From Porcincola sp945869225 (GTDB lineage: Bacteria > Bacillota > Clostridia > Lachnospirales > Lachnospiraceae), in the NCBI RefSeq assembly GCF_052118625.1, contig NZ_JBQKGW010000009.1, positions 1 to 64,000 on the forward strand: a DNA stretch of 64,000 bases, in the 5' to 3' direction. The first letter of the stretch is position 1, and every line of letters begins with the position of its first letter. The position numbers and the translations under genes were made by a program. The notes under the pieces were generated by a model. The model searched no databases. It had not been told where the DNA came from and saw only the letters and a program-made list of their open reading frames with translations. Below, in pieces: positions 25,640 through 33,868 of this stretch.

Positions 25640-26980
25640 GTGGCTGCAGATTACAATGAGATTTTCAGACTGCTGACAAGCGGCAAACCGGATAATATTC
25701 AGAAGCTCGTAGATGAAACCCACCCTGCCGATGTCCTGCAGGCTGTCCAGGATATCGGCAACGAGGATTACCGGTATCTGCTCGTACTCCCGGATGACTA
25801 TCTGGCGGATGTCATCGACGAGGCGGACGATGATGACAAGTACGAAATCCTGAAGGTCATTGATCCGGGCCGGATCGGCTCCGTCCTGAACCGGATGTCC
25901 GTCGATGAGATTGCCGACCTGATCCGGGAACTGGAGGATGACAACAAGGATGCTGTCGTCAAGTCTCTCCTTCGCGGACGGACAAAGACCGATGTCACGA
26001 AGCTTCTGAAATACGACGAGGAAACTGCCGGTGGTATCATGACCACGCAGTTCATCGCCATCTATGCGTCGAATACCGTGATGCGCGCGCTGAACTACCT
26101 CAAGACGGAGGTCAACGCCGAGACATCCTGGTACCTGTACGTTGTGGACAAGGTCACCTATAAGCTGATGGGTGTTGTCTCTCTGCGCGACCTCGTGATG
26201 GCGCCCTTCGACACCCTGATCTCAGACATCATGAACGACAACGTGATTTCCGTCCGGACCGACCTTGACCAGGAGGCTGTGGCTCGTCTCTTCACCAAGT
26301 ACGGCTACGCTGCCCTGCCGGTCGTCGATGAGAATGGAAAGATGGTCGGTATCGTCACCGTTGATGACGTCATCGATGTCATCAACGAAGAAGCGACCGA
26401 GGATATCCACCGGATGGGCGGAATCGACAAGGAGGAAAAGATCGACGGCTCCGTGAAGGACGCTGTCCGCTCCAGACTTCCCTGGCTTGTCGTCAATCTT
26501 GCCACCGCGATCCTGGCCTCCAGCGTCATCGCAAAATTCAACGGAACCATCTCCCAGATTGTCGCTCTCTCCGCCGTCATGACGATCATATCCGGCATGG
26601 GCGGCAACGCCGGGACCCAGTCGCTGACCATTGTCGTCCGTGCCCTGTCGCTGAATGAGATCGATAAGGAAAATGGCCTTCGAATCCTCGCCAAGGAGAT
26701 TGTGACCGGTCTGATCAATGGTCTCGTGATCGGCGCTCTGGTTTCCGTCATCGCCCTGTTCTACGATTTCAACCCCTGGTTTGGTCTGATTTCAGGTCTG
26801 GCGATGATTCTGAACATGCTCGCAGCTGCGCTGGCAGGATATCTCATTCCGATCATCCTCGAAAAAGTTCATGTCGACCCTGCCATCGCATCATCTGTCT
26901 TTGTAACAACTGTGACCGACTGCCTTGGTTTCTTCTTCCTGCTCGGCCTTGCAACCATCACGATGCCGCACCTGAGATAA
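25640..26980 (+). CDS. mgtE: Magnesium transporter MgtE
   Basis: 446 residues: an N-terminal helical domain (about 1-125) with acidic residues, two CBS domains (about 130-245; TAGGIMTTQFIAI, YAALPVVDENGKMVGIVTVDDV), and a C-terminal five-helix pore (SSVIAKFNGT, GMGGNAGTQSLTIVVRAL, VTTVTDCLGFFFLLG). The cytosolic domains sense magnesium and close the pore. The GTG at 25640 is chosen because GGGAGG at 25626-25631 precedes it by 8 bases and the promoter places the transcript start near 25604. No magnesium riboswitch fits in the short leader. Confidence 0.94.
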   Translation: MAADYNEIFRLLTSGKPDNIQKLVDETHPADVLQAVQDIGNEDYRYLLVLPDDYLADVIDEADDDDKYEILKVIDPGRIGSVLNRMSVDEIADLIRELEDDNKDAVVKSLLRGRTKTDVTKLLKYDEETAGGIMTTQFIAIYASNTVMRALNYLKTEVNAETSWYLYVVDKVTYKLMGVVSLRDLVMAPFDTLISDIMNDNVISVRTDLDQEAVARLFTKYGYAALPVVDENGKMVGIVTVDDVIDVINEEATEDIHRMGGIDKEEKIDGSVKDAVRSRLPWLVVNLATAILASSVIAKFNGTISQIVALSAVMTIISGMGGNAGTQSLTIVVRALSLNEIDKENGLRILAKEIVTGLINGLVIGALVSVIALFYDFNPWFGLISGLAMILNMLAAALAGYLIPIILEKVHVDPAIASSVFVTTVTDCLGFFFLLGLATITMPHLR

Positions 26981-27043
26981 TGGCCTCTGCCTCAGGTTTT
27001 CAGGTGTTCTGCCTGCGGCAGACAACTGTCACAGGCGGTCCGG

Positions 27044-27925
27044 TTATCCCTTGACAGCCCCGGCAACCATGCCCTTGATGATTTCCCTGCTGAAGGCAAA
27101 ATAGAGGATGACAACCGGTGCCATCGTGATGAGCATTGCTGCCATCTGCTTCGGATAGTCGGATGCGAACTGTCCCTTGAACTGTGTCAGCGCCAGCGGC
27201 ACGGTCTGCAGGGATACATCCTTGATCAATACCAGTGCAAATGAGAATTCGTTCCAGCAGCCGAAGATCTGGATGATCGCGACCGTTGTCAGGATTGGTT
27301 TGCAGATCGGAAAGATGATATGCCACAGCGTATAGGAGAATGAGCTTCCATCGATCGCTGCCGCTTCCTCCAGTGCCACCGGAATGGTCCGGACAAAGCC
27401 CTCTACAAGAAAGATGCCCATCGGAAGTCCGAACGCGATGTACGGAAACAGCAATGTATACCACTGATTGGACATCCCGCAGCGGCGGAACACGACATAG
27501 ATCGGCACCAGCAGCGAGTGAATCGGGATCAGCATGCCCATCAGGAACATCACATAGAGCGCCCGATTCATTTTAAAGCGTACACGCGCCAGAATATACC
27601 CGACGATGAAGCTGAACAGCACAATCGCCACAATCGAAATACCTGTCGTCCGAACGCTGTTCCACATTGATTCAGCAAGATGATAGTCTTTGTTTGTCAG
27701 GATCCTGATGTAATTGATCAGCGTGGGGTGTTTCGGAAGACCGATGATATCTGCGTTAAACACCCTTTTTTCCTTCAGAGAGGAGTAGAGCATCCAGATG
27801 ATCGGGAAGATGCAGGACGCCGAGAATACGATCAGAACCAGATTAATCAGAACGGCAGAGATCCCATGCCGCATCCGTTTTCCTGGCGTGACAGCTGACT
27901 TTTCTTTTATTCCGGATTCTGTCAT
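27044..27925 (-). CDS. Sugar ABC transporter permease (MalG type)
   Basis: 293 residues with six membrane spans. The EAA motif is seen in EEAAAIDGSSFSYTLWHIIF, typical of MalG/CUT1 permeases. It pairs with the permease encoded 4 bases upstream, and needs an ATPase that is not in this window, as is common for Firmicute CUT1 systems sharing MsmK. Start 27925 follows GGGGGA and lies after the upstream stop; the longer frame is not needed. Last gene of the operon. Confidence 0.93.
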   Translation of the reverse strand: MTESGIKEKSAVTPGKRMRHGISAVLINLVLIVFSASCIFPIIWMLYSSLKEKRVFNADIIGLPKHPTLINYIRILTNKDYHLAESMWNSVRTTGISIVAIVLFSFIVGYILARVRFKMNRALYVMFLMGMLIPIHSLLVPIYVVFRRCGMSNQWYTLLFPYIAFGLPMGIFLVEGFVRTIPVALEEAAAIDGSSFSYTLWHIIFPICKPILTTVAIIQIFGCWNEFSFALVLIKDVSLQTVPLALTQFKGQFASDYPKQMAAMLITMAPVVILYFAFSREIIKGMVAGAVKG

Positions 27926-27929
27926 AGTC

Positions 27930-28823
27930 TCAATCCCCCATATTCCTCGTTGCCCGTTTGATCGCCCACTGTGACCCGCCAATTACAAGCAGGGACAGAA
28001 CAAAGATTGCGACAGATATACAGCTTCCGTATCCCATGTTGGACTGCTGAAAGGACACCTTATACCCCCACATCGCCATAACCATGGAAGATGTGCCTGG
28101 CCCACCGGCTGTCATCACATAGATGTTATCGAAAGCCTTCATATTTCCTGCGATACAGAGTGTGACGCACACCAGCATGGTGTTGCGGATGAGCGGCAGG
28201 ACGATGTAAACAGACTTCTGGAATCCGTTTGCCCCATCAATCTCTGCACTCTCGAGGACGTCTGTGTTGATCGAAGCGATCGCTGACAGGATGATGACCA
28301 TGTAGTATCCGATATACTGCCAGATCAGCGGGATCGTGACGTACAGCATGACATGTTTGGAATCGTTCAGCCACACCTGCTGCAGATCCGGGCGCCCGAT
28401 GATTCTGAGGAACCAGTTGATCAGGCCGAATTTGTAATGATAGACCATGCTCCAGATCAGCCCGATGCAGACTGCTGAGATCGTGCTCGGAAAGAAGCCG
28501 AATGTCCTGTGGATTCCCTTCAGTCTTGCCATCCTGGAATTGACGAACATGACCAGAATGAAAGCGATTCCGATCTGCCCGATGATACAGGCGACAACCA
28601 GATAGATATTGTGGCCGAATGCCTGCCAGAATACACTGTCCCGGAACAGCTGCTGATAATTGGCCAGTCCGGTAAAGTGTTTGGACGGACCGCCCTTCCA
28701 TTCAAAGAAGCTGTACACAAGCGCTGTGACAAGCGGCACAAATACCGTAAAGACAAAGAGCGCTACCGGGACAATCAGGTACAGCAAAACTGTCCTGCGC
28801 CTTGGTTTGATGGTCGTCAGCAT
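27930..28823 (-). CDS. Sugar ABC transporter permease (MalF/UgpA type)
   Basis: 297 residues, six membrane spans. EAA-like loop LESAEIDGANGFQKSVYIVLP fits CUT1 permeases. The ATG at 28823 has GGGGGAAA upstream; the in-frame extension to 28892 runs through an intercistronic hairpin and is unlikely to be translated. Partner of the MalG-type permease. Confidence 0.93.
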   Translation of the reverse strand: MLTTIKPRRRTVLLYLIVPVALFVFTVFVPLVTALVYSFFEWKGGPSKHFTGLANYQQLFRDSVFWQAFGHNIYLVVACIIGQIGIAFILVMFVNSRMARLKGIHRTFGFFPSTISAVCIGLIWSMVYHYKFGLINWFLRIIGRPDLQQVWLNDSKHVMLYVTIPLIWQYIGYYMVIILSAIASINTDVLESAEIDGANGFQKSVYIVLPLIRNTMLVCVTLCIAGNMKAFDNIYVMTAGGPGTSSMVMAMWGYKVSFQQSNMGYGSCISVAIFVLSLLVIGGSQWAIKRATRNMGD

Positions 28824-28848
28824 GATCTTTCCCCCATATATGGAAACA

Positions 28849-28880
28849 GCCGTTCCACCCGCTTTGGCGGGCGGAACGGC
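28849..28880 (-). promoter_or_regulatory. Intercistronic hairpin after the sugar-binding protein gene
   Basis: GCCGTTCCACCCGC (28849-28862) pairs with GCGGGCGGAACGGC (28867-28880), 14 bp with one G-U in the minus-strand RNA, four-base loop. No T run follows. It lies between the binding-protein stop and the first permease. Confidence 0.75.
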
Positions 28881-28928
28881 CCTCAGTCTCAACTCGTTTC
28901 CTGCGGACGTTCAAGCGGCATCAACCGG

Positions 28929-30350
28929 TCAGGAAGCTTCCGTCTCAGTCTGTGACGAAGAGAGATAATTCTCCTCATATGCCTTCTGGACATCCTCGGC
29001 AACCTGCTGCGGCTCCATCTCACCATTCAGCATGGACTGAAGCTCCTGATTGCAGACGCCCCAGACCGCACTGTTGATGTAGGAATCATAGATCTCGCAC
29101 GGTGTCGTGTCGACATAGCTGTAATTGTAGAAGTCCTGGGTAACCTGGTCGAACGCAGAAAGGTCAACATCTGCAACCTGGGTCAATCCGCCAAGTGCAT
29201 ACTTGGATGCTACATAAGAAGCAAAGGCCGGTCCGGTCAGCTCCTGTGCAAGGTCGATGCATGCCGCGAGCTTATCCTTGTCATCCGCAACCTTCGGGTT
29301 GATCGCGACTGCATATCCAAGACCGATGTTCTGGGACTTCGGATCCTCTGTCGCATCTGCCGGCTGCGGAAGGACTGCAAAACCGATATTGTCATACTTA
29401 TCCTTGTCCGAGTCCAGAAGCGTCGTGGCGATGTAAGACTCATCCCAGTTTCCGCCAATGAAGGCTGCAGCATCGCCGCTGATATAATATTCACGCGCAT
29501 CCTCATTCGTCACAGAATTGAAATCCTCGTTAAAAATCTTGGTCTCCGTGAACAGATGCTTCATCTCCGTGAGCGCAGCAACAAATTTTTCATCCGTGAA
29601 TTTCGCTCCGCTTCCATCAATCAGACTCTGGAACCATTCCTTTCCGGTATAACGATCGCCAAGCGTGCTCAGGAAATCGGAGTTTGCCTGCCATTGTCCG
29701 CCATTGCCGAATGCAATTGTCGTCACACCCTTGCCATTGAAGTAATCGGAAGCTTTCTCGACGTCATCCCATGTCTCCGGGAATGAATCGAAGCCTGCTT
29801 CCTTCCACATCGCCTTGTCATAAATGACAACCGTGCACGTTCCTCCGGTCAGCACCGGGAAGCCGTAGATCTTGTCGCCATCCTTGAACGGTGTGAAATA
29901 ATCCTGTTTATAATCCTTATAATATGGAGAAGACTTGATGATATCGGTCAGATCCATGACCTGCCCCTGAGCTGCCCACTGCTTGGTATTCATTCCCTGG
30001 AGAAGGAAGACATCCGGAAGGTCACCGGCTGCGGCAAGCGTTGCAACCTGTGTCTTATACTCTGCATTCGCCAGAACATTCTCCTCAACGCTGATATCCG
30101 GATGGGCATCCTCCCACGCTGCCAGGGTCGTGCGGAATCCATCCGATCCGCCATTCGCCTGTGACTCTTCAGAGGTTGAGAAATGCATGATGTCTAGGTT
30201 TCCCTTGTACGCCAGGTCGTTCTTCGCCACTTCCACGACGCCGCTTCCTGCGCCCTCTGTCGACGCCTCCGTCGATTCCGCATATGCCGGCACTCCCATT
30301 GCCGCAACCATAGCTGCCGACAAAACAACACTCAACGCTCTTTTTTTCAT
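28929..30350 (-). CDS. Sugar ABC transporter substrate-binding protein, no lipobox
   Basis: 473 residues, family 1 extracellular solute-binding fold (LAAAGDLPDVFLLQG, GDAAAFIGGNWDES). The signal peptide ends AYA, then ESTEASTEGAGSG; there is no cysteine, so no lipid anchor is predicted. The C-terminus ends SSSQTETEAS. AAGGAGGGAA precedes the ATG. First gene of a three-gene operon with both permeases. The sugar cannot be told. Confidence 0.93.
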   Translation of the reverse strand: MKKRALSVVLSAAMVAAMGVPAYAESTEASTEGAGSGVVEVAKNDLAYKGNLDIMHFSTSEESQANGGSDGFRTTLAAWEDAHPDISVEENVLANAEYKTQVATLAAAGDLPDVFLLQGMNTKQWAAQGQVMDLTDIIKSSPYYKDYKQDYFTPFKDGDKIYGFPVLTGGTCTVVIYDKAMWKEAGFDSFPETWDDVEKASDYFNGKGVTTIAFGNGGQWQANSDFLSTLGDRYTGKEWFQSLIDGSGAKFTDEKFVAALTEMKHLFTETKIFNEDFNSVTNEDAREYYISGDAAAFIGGNWDESYIATTLLDSDKDKYDNIGFAVLPQPADATEDPKSQNIGLGYAVAINPKVADDKDKLAACIDLAQELTGPAFASYVASKYALGGLTQVADVDLSAFDQVTQDFYNYSYVDTTPCEIYDSYINSAVWGVCNQELQSMLNGEMEPQQVAEDVQKAYEENYLSSSQTETEAS

Positions 30351-30436
30351 CAGATTCCCTCCTTGTTGAATAAGTTAACTAGGTAAGCTGTTAGAAGTTC
30401 ACGAATGATTGTGTTTACTTAATCGTTTTCGTGTAA

Positions 30437-30465
30437 AACATATCACAATTGTTCCCTGTTATCAA
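30437..30465 (-). promoter_or_regulatory. Promoter of the sugar ABC operon
   Basis: Minus TTGATA (30460-30465), 17 bases, TATGTT (30437-30442). The leader to the ATG is about 80 bases, AT-rich, with a weak cre-like CGAAAACGATTAAG just after the -10 and a GTTAAC palindrome further down, both possible operator sites. Upstream to 30613 the DNA is AT-rich with no gene. Confidence 0.6.
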
Positions 30466-30615
30466 GTGATTTGCAGTCATTATTTTACAATATCACCATT
30501 TTCATCATGTTTACTAATTAACATTCATTAATTTTGTGCATTAATTGCGGCTATTTTTCGCCTGCTTACGAAATTATCGAAAGTGTCGTACCGTTTAAAC
30601 GCGCGTTTTCAGTAT

Positions 30616-30642
30616 AAAAAAAGACTGTCTTCCTGCAGTCTT
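30616..30642 (-). terminator. Terminator on the minus strand
   Basis: AAGACTG (30621-30627) pairs with CAGTCTT (30636-30642); on the minus strand a T run follows (complement of 30616-30620). It probably ended transcripts of the HxlR gene, now a remnant, which would run antisense through the tRNA. Confidence 0.6.
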
Positions 30643-30717
30643 CCCTTATGGTCCTCACTTTGAGGTAAAAATTGGTAAAAAGGCCGGTTGAAAATTCGCC
30701 ATCTGGTAAAATTGTGG

Positions 30718-30746
30718 TTTACAGCCATTCCTTCCTGTGGTATGAT
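30718..30746 (+). promoter_or_regulatory. Promoter of tRNA-Gly
   Basis: TTTACA (30718-30723), 17 bases, extended -10 TGG TATGAT (30741-30746). The start falls about 30 bases before the tRNA. Confidence 0.65.
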
Positions 30747-30782
30747 TGGGAAGTCAGTTGATTCAGAAAATACTTTTTACTT

Positions 30783-30853
<71 letters not shown>

Positions 30854-30882
30854 TTTTTCATGCCTTGACAGCCAGTCTGCGA

Positions 30883-31089
30883 TTATTGCTGGGTCTGCCT
30901 CAGATCATCAATGTATTCGCTTCCCCACTCTTCAATCGCATCCAGTACGCGTTTGAACCGCCTGCCGATGGGCGTAAGTTCATATTCTACCCGGAGCACG
31001 CTCTCTGTATACACTGTTCTGCTGATCATTCCTTCTTTTTTAAGATATCGAAGCTGTTTTGACAGCGTACCCTGTGCAATGTCAATTCT
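30883..31089 (-). pseudogene. HxlR-family regulator, C-terminal remnant
   Basis: The last 68 or so codons encode the second half of an HxlR winged helix (AQGTLSKQLRYLKKEGMISR..., LTPIGRRFKRVLDAIEEWGS), ending at 30883. The expected N-terminus with the CPV cysteine and first helices is missing. The minus frame stays open to 31338, but that part runs antisense to an oxidase fragment, so it is not regulator sequence. The junction is near 31090. Not likely to be a working repressor. Confidence 0.8.
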
Positions 31090-31424
31090 TCGCGCATCTG
31101 GGTCTCCAACCATGGCGGCAGACAGCTTGATGGCGGACCTGCTTCCATAGAAGTTCTCCTCTCCATTGCTTCCGCTGTTGATCACCGTGTTCCGGTCATC
31201 TTTGACAGCGGCGTCCGACGTGGACAGCATGTTTTTAAGGCGCTTGCGAGCGGCGCCGATCTGGTCGCAATCGGCCGCCCGGTTATATACGGCCTGAATC
31301 TGGGCGGGGCCGAGGGTGTCAGATCCGGTTTTGAACATCTGAACATGGAACTGAACTGTCCATCACGATGCAGCTCGCCGGGACCAGAACCATTGATGAT
31401 ATCAAACATACAAGGCTCCTGTGA
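31090..31424 (+). pseudogene. Alpha-hydroxy-acid oxidase (lactate-oxidase type), C-terminal remnant
   Basis: In the plus strand this reads WVSNHGGRQLDGGPAS, VPVIFDSGVRRGQHVFKALA, GADLVAIGRPVIYGLNLGG: the FMN/substrate-binding C-terminal part of lactate-oxidase-like enzymes. The first two thirds are missing. A tandem AACTG duplication (31349-31358) shifts the frame; beyond it the end continues as TMQLAGTRTIDDIKHTRLL and stops at 31422-31424. It begins where the HxlR remnant ends. The rest of the gap to 31465 holds nothing I recognise. Confidence 0.85.
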
Positions 31425-31465
31425 CTTCCATGGCCTGATGCATCGCTTTCCATGATGCCCTATAC

Positions 31466-31511
31466 AAAAAGCTGCTGCAGAGACATATTCTGGTCTGTGC
31501 AGCAGCTTTTT
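31466..31511. terminator. Bidirectional terminator
   Basis: A 14-bp perfect stem, AAAAAGCTGCTGCA (31466-31479) with TGCAGCAGCTTTTT (31498-31511). It can end tcdA on the minus strand and the former oxidase gene on the plus strand. Confidence 0.9.
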
Positions 31512-31539
31512 CGGCATCATGCGATATTCAAAGTCAAAG

Positions 31540-32400
31540 TTATTGCAGCTGCTTCCTTTCCGCGTTTGCGATCTCGCGGATCCGGCGATCCTGCTCTTTA
31601 TACAACTCCCGTTCTTTGTCAGCCTCCTTCAGCTCTTCCCTGCAAAGATCCTTTACGATCTCGGAAGCCATGAACAGCCCGGCAACGGATGGTCCGAATG
31701 CAATTGATCCGGGGATGTCCCTTCTGTCCGTGCACTTGTGCACAGTTCCCGGCGGACAGATACAGTGAGTACGGCAGCTGATGCTCATATCCTCAAGCGG
31801 TCTGACCGGCTTTTCAGTGGAGTAGACAACCTTCAGTTTCCTGACACCTCTCTTTTTCAGCTCATGGCGCATCACCTTCGCAAGCGGGCACATCTCTGTC
31901 TTGTAGATGTCAGCAATCCGGAACGAAGTCGGATCCAGATGGTTCCCGGCTCCCATACAGCTGATGACCGGGATCCCCTCTCTCTTCGCTCTCATGATGA
32001 TTTCAATTTTCGCTGTCACCGTATCTACACAGTCCGCTGCATAGTCGAACTCGTGAAAGTCCAGCTGATCTGCGTTTTCCGGCAGATAGAAGCTCTTGAC
32101 AATCCGGATGTCCGCTTTCGGCTCGATATCCAGCATCCGGTCCCGCATGACTTCTGCCTTGTATTTGCCAACCGTGCTTCTCAATGCATGAATCTGCCTG
32201 TTCAAGTTTGTCAGGCATACCCGGTCGTCATCAATCAGTACAAAGTGTTTTACCCCTGTGCGGACAAGCGCCTCGCAGACATAGCCTCCGACGCCGCCGA
32301 TTCCAAAGACCGCAACCGTAGCCTTCTCCAGTCTGTCCATCGCATCTTTTCCAATCAGAAGCTGTGTTCTTGAATATTGATTCAGCATATTTTTGTCCAT
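31540..32400 (-). CDS. tcdA: tRNA threonylcarbamoyladenosine dehydratase
   Basis: 286 residues of the ThiF/E1-like family. It has the nucleotide loop VFGIGGVGGYV, the DDDRVCLTNLNRQ segment, and the C-terminal PGSIAFGPSVAGLFMASEI region typical of TcdA, which cyclises the t6A base next to the tRNA anticodon. Cysteines in CRTHCICPPG are not the usual E1 catalytic arrangement. ATG at 32400 is chosen by homology; the ribosome site is weak, and an ATG at 32448 is possible. A -10 TATAAT lies on the minus strand at 32482-32487. Confidence 0.88.
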   Translation of the reverse strand: MDKNMLNQYSRTQLLIGKDAMDRLEKATVAVFGIGGVGGYVCEALVRTGVKHFVLIDDDRVCLTNLNRQIHALRSTVGKYKAEVMRDRMLDIEPKADIRIVKSFYLPENADQLDFHEFDYAADCVDTVTAKIEIIMRAKREGIPVISCMGAGNHLDPTSFRIADIYKTEMCPLAKVMRHELKKRGVRKLKVVYSTEKPVRPLEDMSISCRTHCICPPGTVHKCTDRRDIPGSIAFGPSVAGLFMASEIVKDLCREELKEADKERELYKEQDRRIREIANAERKQLQ

Positions 32401-32543
32401 TTCTTTAGATTTCAGTTCCTGTTTCAGCCGCTGGATAGTGTAACACATATTTGGTTTTTCTGGACACTTCCCTGCAAACACATTATAGTAAAGGATGTTG
32501 CAAACAGAGACTGGCAATATTATGAAACAGGTTTTACATACAT

Positions 32544-33863
32544 ATGAATATTTACTACATTGATTATGAAAACGTAAACAGCTTCGGACTCAAGGGCGCA
32601 CAGCTTCTCGGAGCTGACAGCAAGATCTACATCCTCTACAGCAAAAAGGCCGACAATGTCAAGATCGATGTTCTCTCTGAGCTGATGAAGTCCAGGGCGG
32701 AGATCCATTTTCTTCCTGTACATGTGGGAACGCCGAACGCGCTGGATTTCCAGTTAATTACGCTGCTTTTCCTTGGCTACCAGAACGAAAACCACTACTA
32801 TATCATCAGCAAGGACAGCGGATATGACTGCTGTATCCGCACCGCGCAGGAGTGCGGCGCCCCGAATGTGCGCCGCTTCAAGGATATCGAGTCCTCCCTC
32901 GTCAGGCAGACCCCCGCGCAGGGCAGTTCCCTGCAGGATGTCCCCGAGATCAGATCCGCTCCCACAACTCAGCCGTCATCCGATGCCGTACCTGCAGCAG
33001 AATCCGCCGGAGATTCCGGAGCACCGGAAGATCCGGCAGATGGATGTTCGCCTGCCGAGACCGTCTCGTTCGCCATCCTTCCGGAAGAGATTGCCTTCAC
33101 CGACTGTGGTCAGTCTGCTCCCTCTGAAAACATCCCGGACGGATCCGGCCAGCCAGCTTCCTCCATCGAGGTTTCTTCCCGCCATTCGAGAAGAAAGAGG
33201 CGTTCAAGAAAGTCATCTGCTTCCCGCGCCCAGAAGGGACAGGAAGAACGGCCGGAAGAAACAGCAGCCGATTCTGAGCCTTCCGCAGACAGCTCCGCTG
33301 ATCGAAGGCTCTCCTCTGCACAGAGCAGCCCCAAAGCCGAGCAGCCGTCCTCGCAGATGCACGACAGCTTTCAGCCTGATTCACAGCCGCATCAGGAGCA
33401 GGAGCATGAAACGCTGCCCGAGAATGTGCAGACGATTCCGGTTCCTTTCAGGCAGGCTGAAACTGCGGCCAATGCTGAACACCCAGAAAAAAAGTCCGCT
33501 CCACGCGCAGAGCGTCCCGTTCAGGTACAGGCGTCTGTGAAGACTGGGCGCGCAGAGAAGGTGCCGTCAACGGCGCATGAGGAGCATTCGGTTCAGGCGG
33601 GGAGTTCCCCTCAGGAGGAGGTTCCATCGCAGACAGGTTCATCCCGCTATCCTTTCTCCAGAATCACCGACGTTCTGAGCAAAAAGTGCAGCTTCTCTCC
33701 TGATGAAAAACAGCTCTCCATCATCCGTGATGTTCTGATGAAGGCCAGAAATAAACAGCAGTTTTACACCCTCATCGTCCGCAAATGCGGTCAGAAAAAC
33801 GGCCTCGCATTGTACCACACAATCCGCTGTGCCTATAATGATCTCCTGTCAATCGAAGGCTGA
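32544..33863 (+). CDS. PIN-like domain protein with long disordered linker
   Basis: 439 residues. The first 115 residues form a PIN-like fold (YYIDYENVNSFGLKG, then ADNVKIDVLSELMKS, NALDFQLITLL, YYIISKDSGYD), with Asp and Glu placed as in NYN/PIN nucleases, so RNA cleavage is possible. Residues about 120-355 are low-complexity (Ser, Glu, Pro, Gln) with one basic run (RRKRRSRKS). The last 75 residues form a compact helical domain (FSPDEKQLSIIRDVLMKAR) I do not recognise. The ribosome site is weak (CAGG). It converges with the VWA gene, 5 bases between stops. Target unknown. Confidence 0.8.
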   Translation: MNIYYIDYENVNSFGLKGAQLLGADSKIYILYSKKADNVKIDVLSELMKSRAEIHFLPVHVGTPNALDFQLITLLFLGYQNENHYYIISKDSGYDCCIRTAQECGAPNVRRFKDIESSLVRQTPAQGSSLQDVPEIRSAPTTQPSSDAVPAAESAGDSGAPEDPADGCSPAETVSFAILPEEIAFTDCGQSAPSENIPDGSGQPASSIEVSSRHSRRKRRSRKSSASRAQKGQEERPEETAADSEPSADSSADRRLSSAQSSPKAEQPSSQMHDSFQPDSQPHQEQEHETLPENVQTIPVPFRQAETAANAEHPEKKSAPRAERPVQVQASVKTGRAEKVPSTAHEEHSVQAGSSPQEEVPSQTGSSRYPFSRITDVLSKKCSFSPDEKQLSIIRDVLMKARNKQQFYTLIVRKCGQKNGLALYHTIRCAYNDLLSIEG

Positions 33864-33868
33864 GGCGA

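Noticed and set aside
31182..31520. 112-codon minus ORF
   Set aside because: It is antisense to the oxidase remnant.
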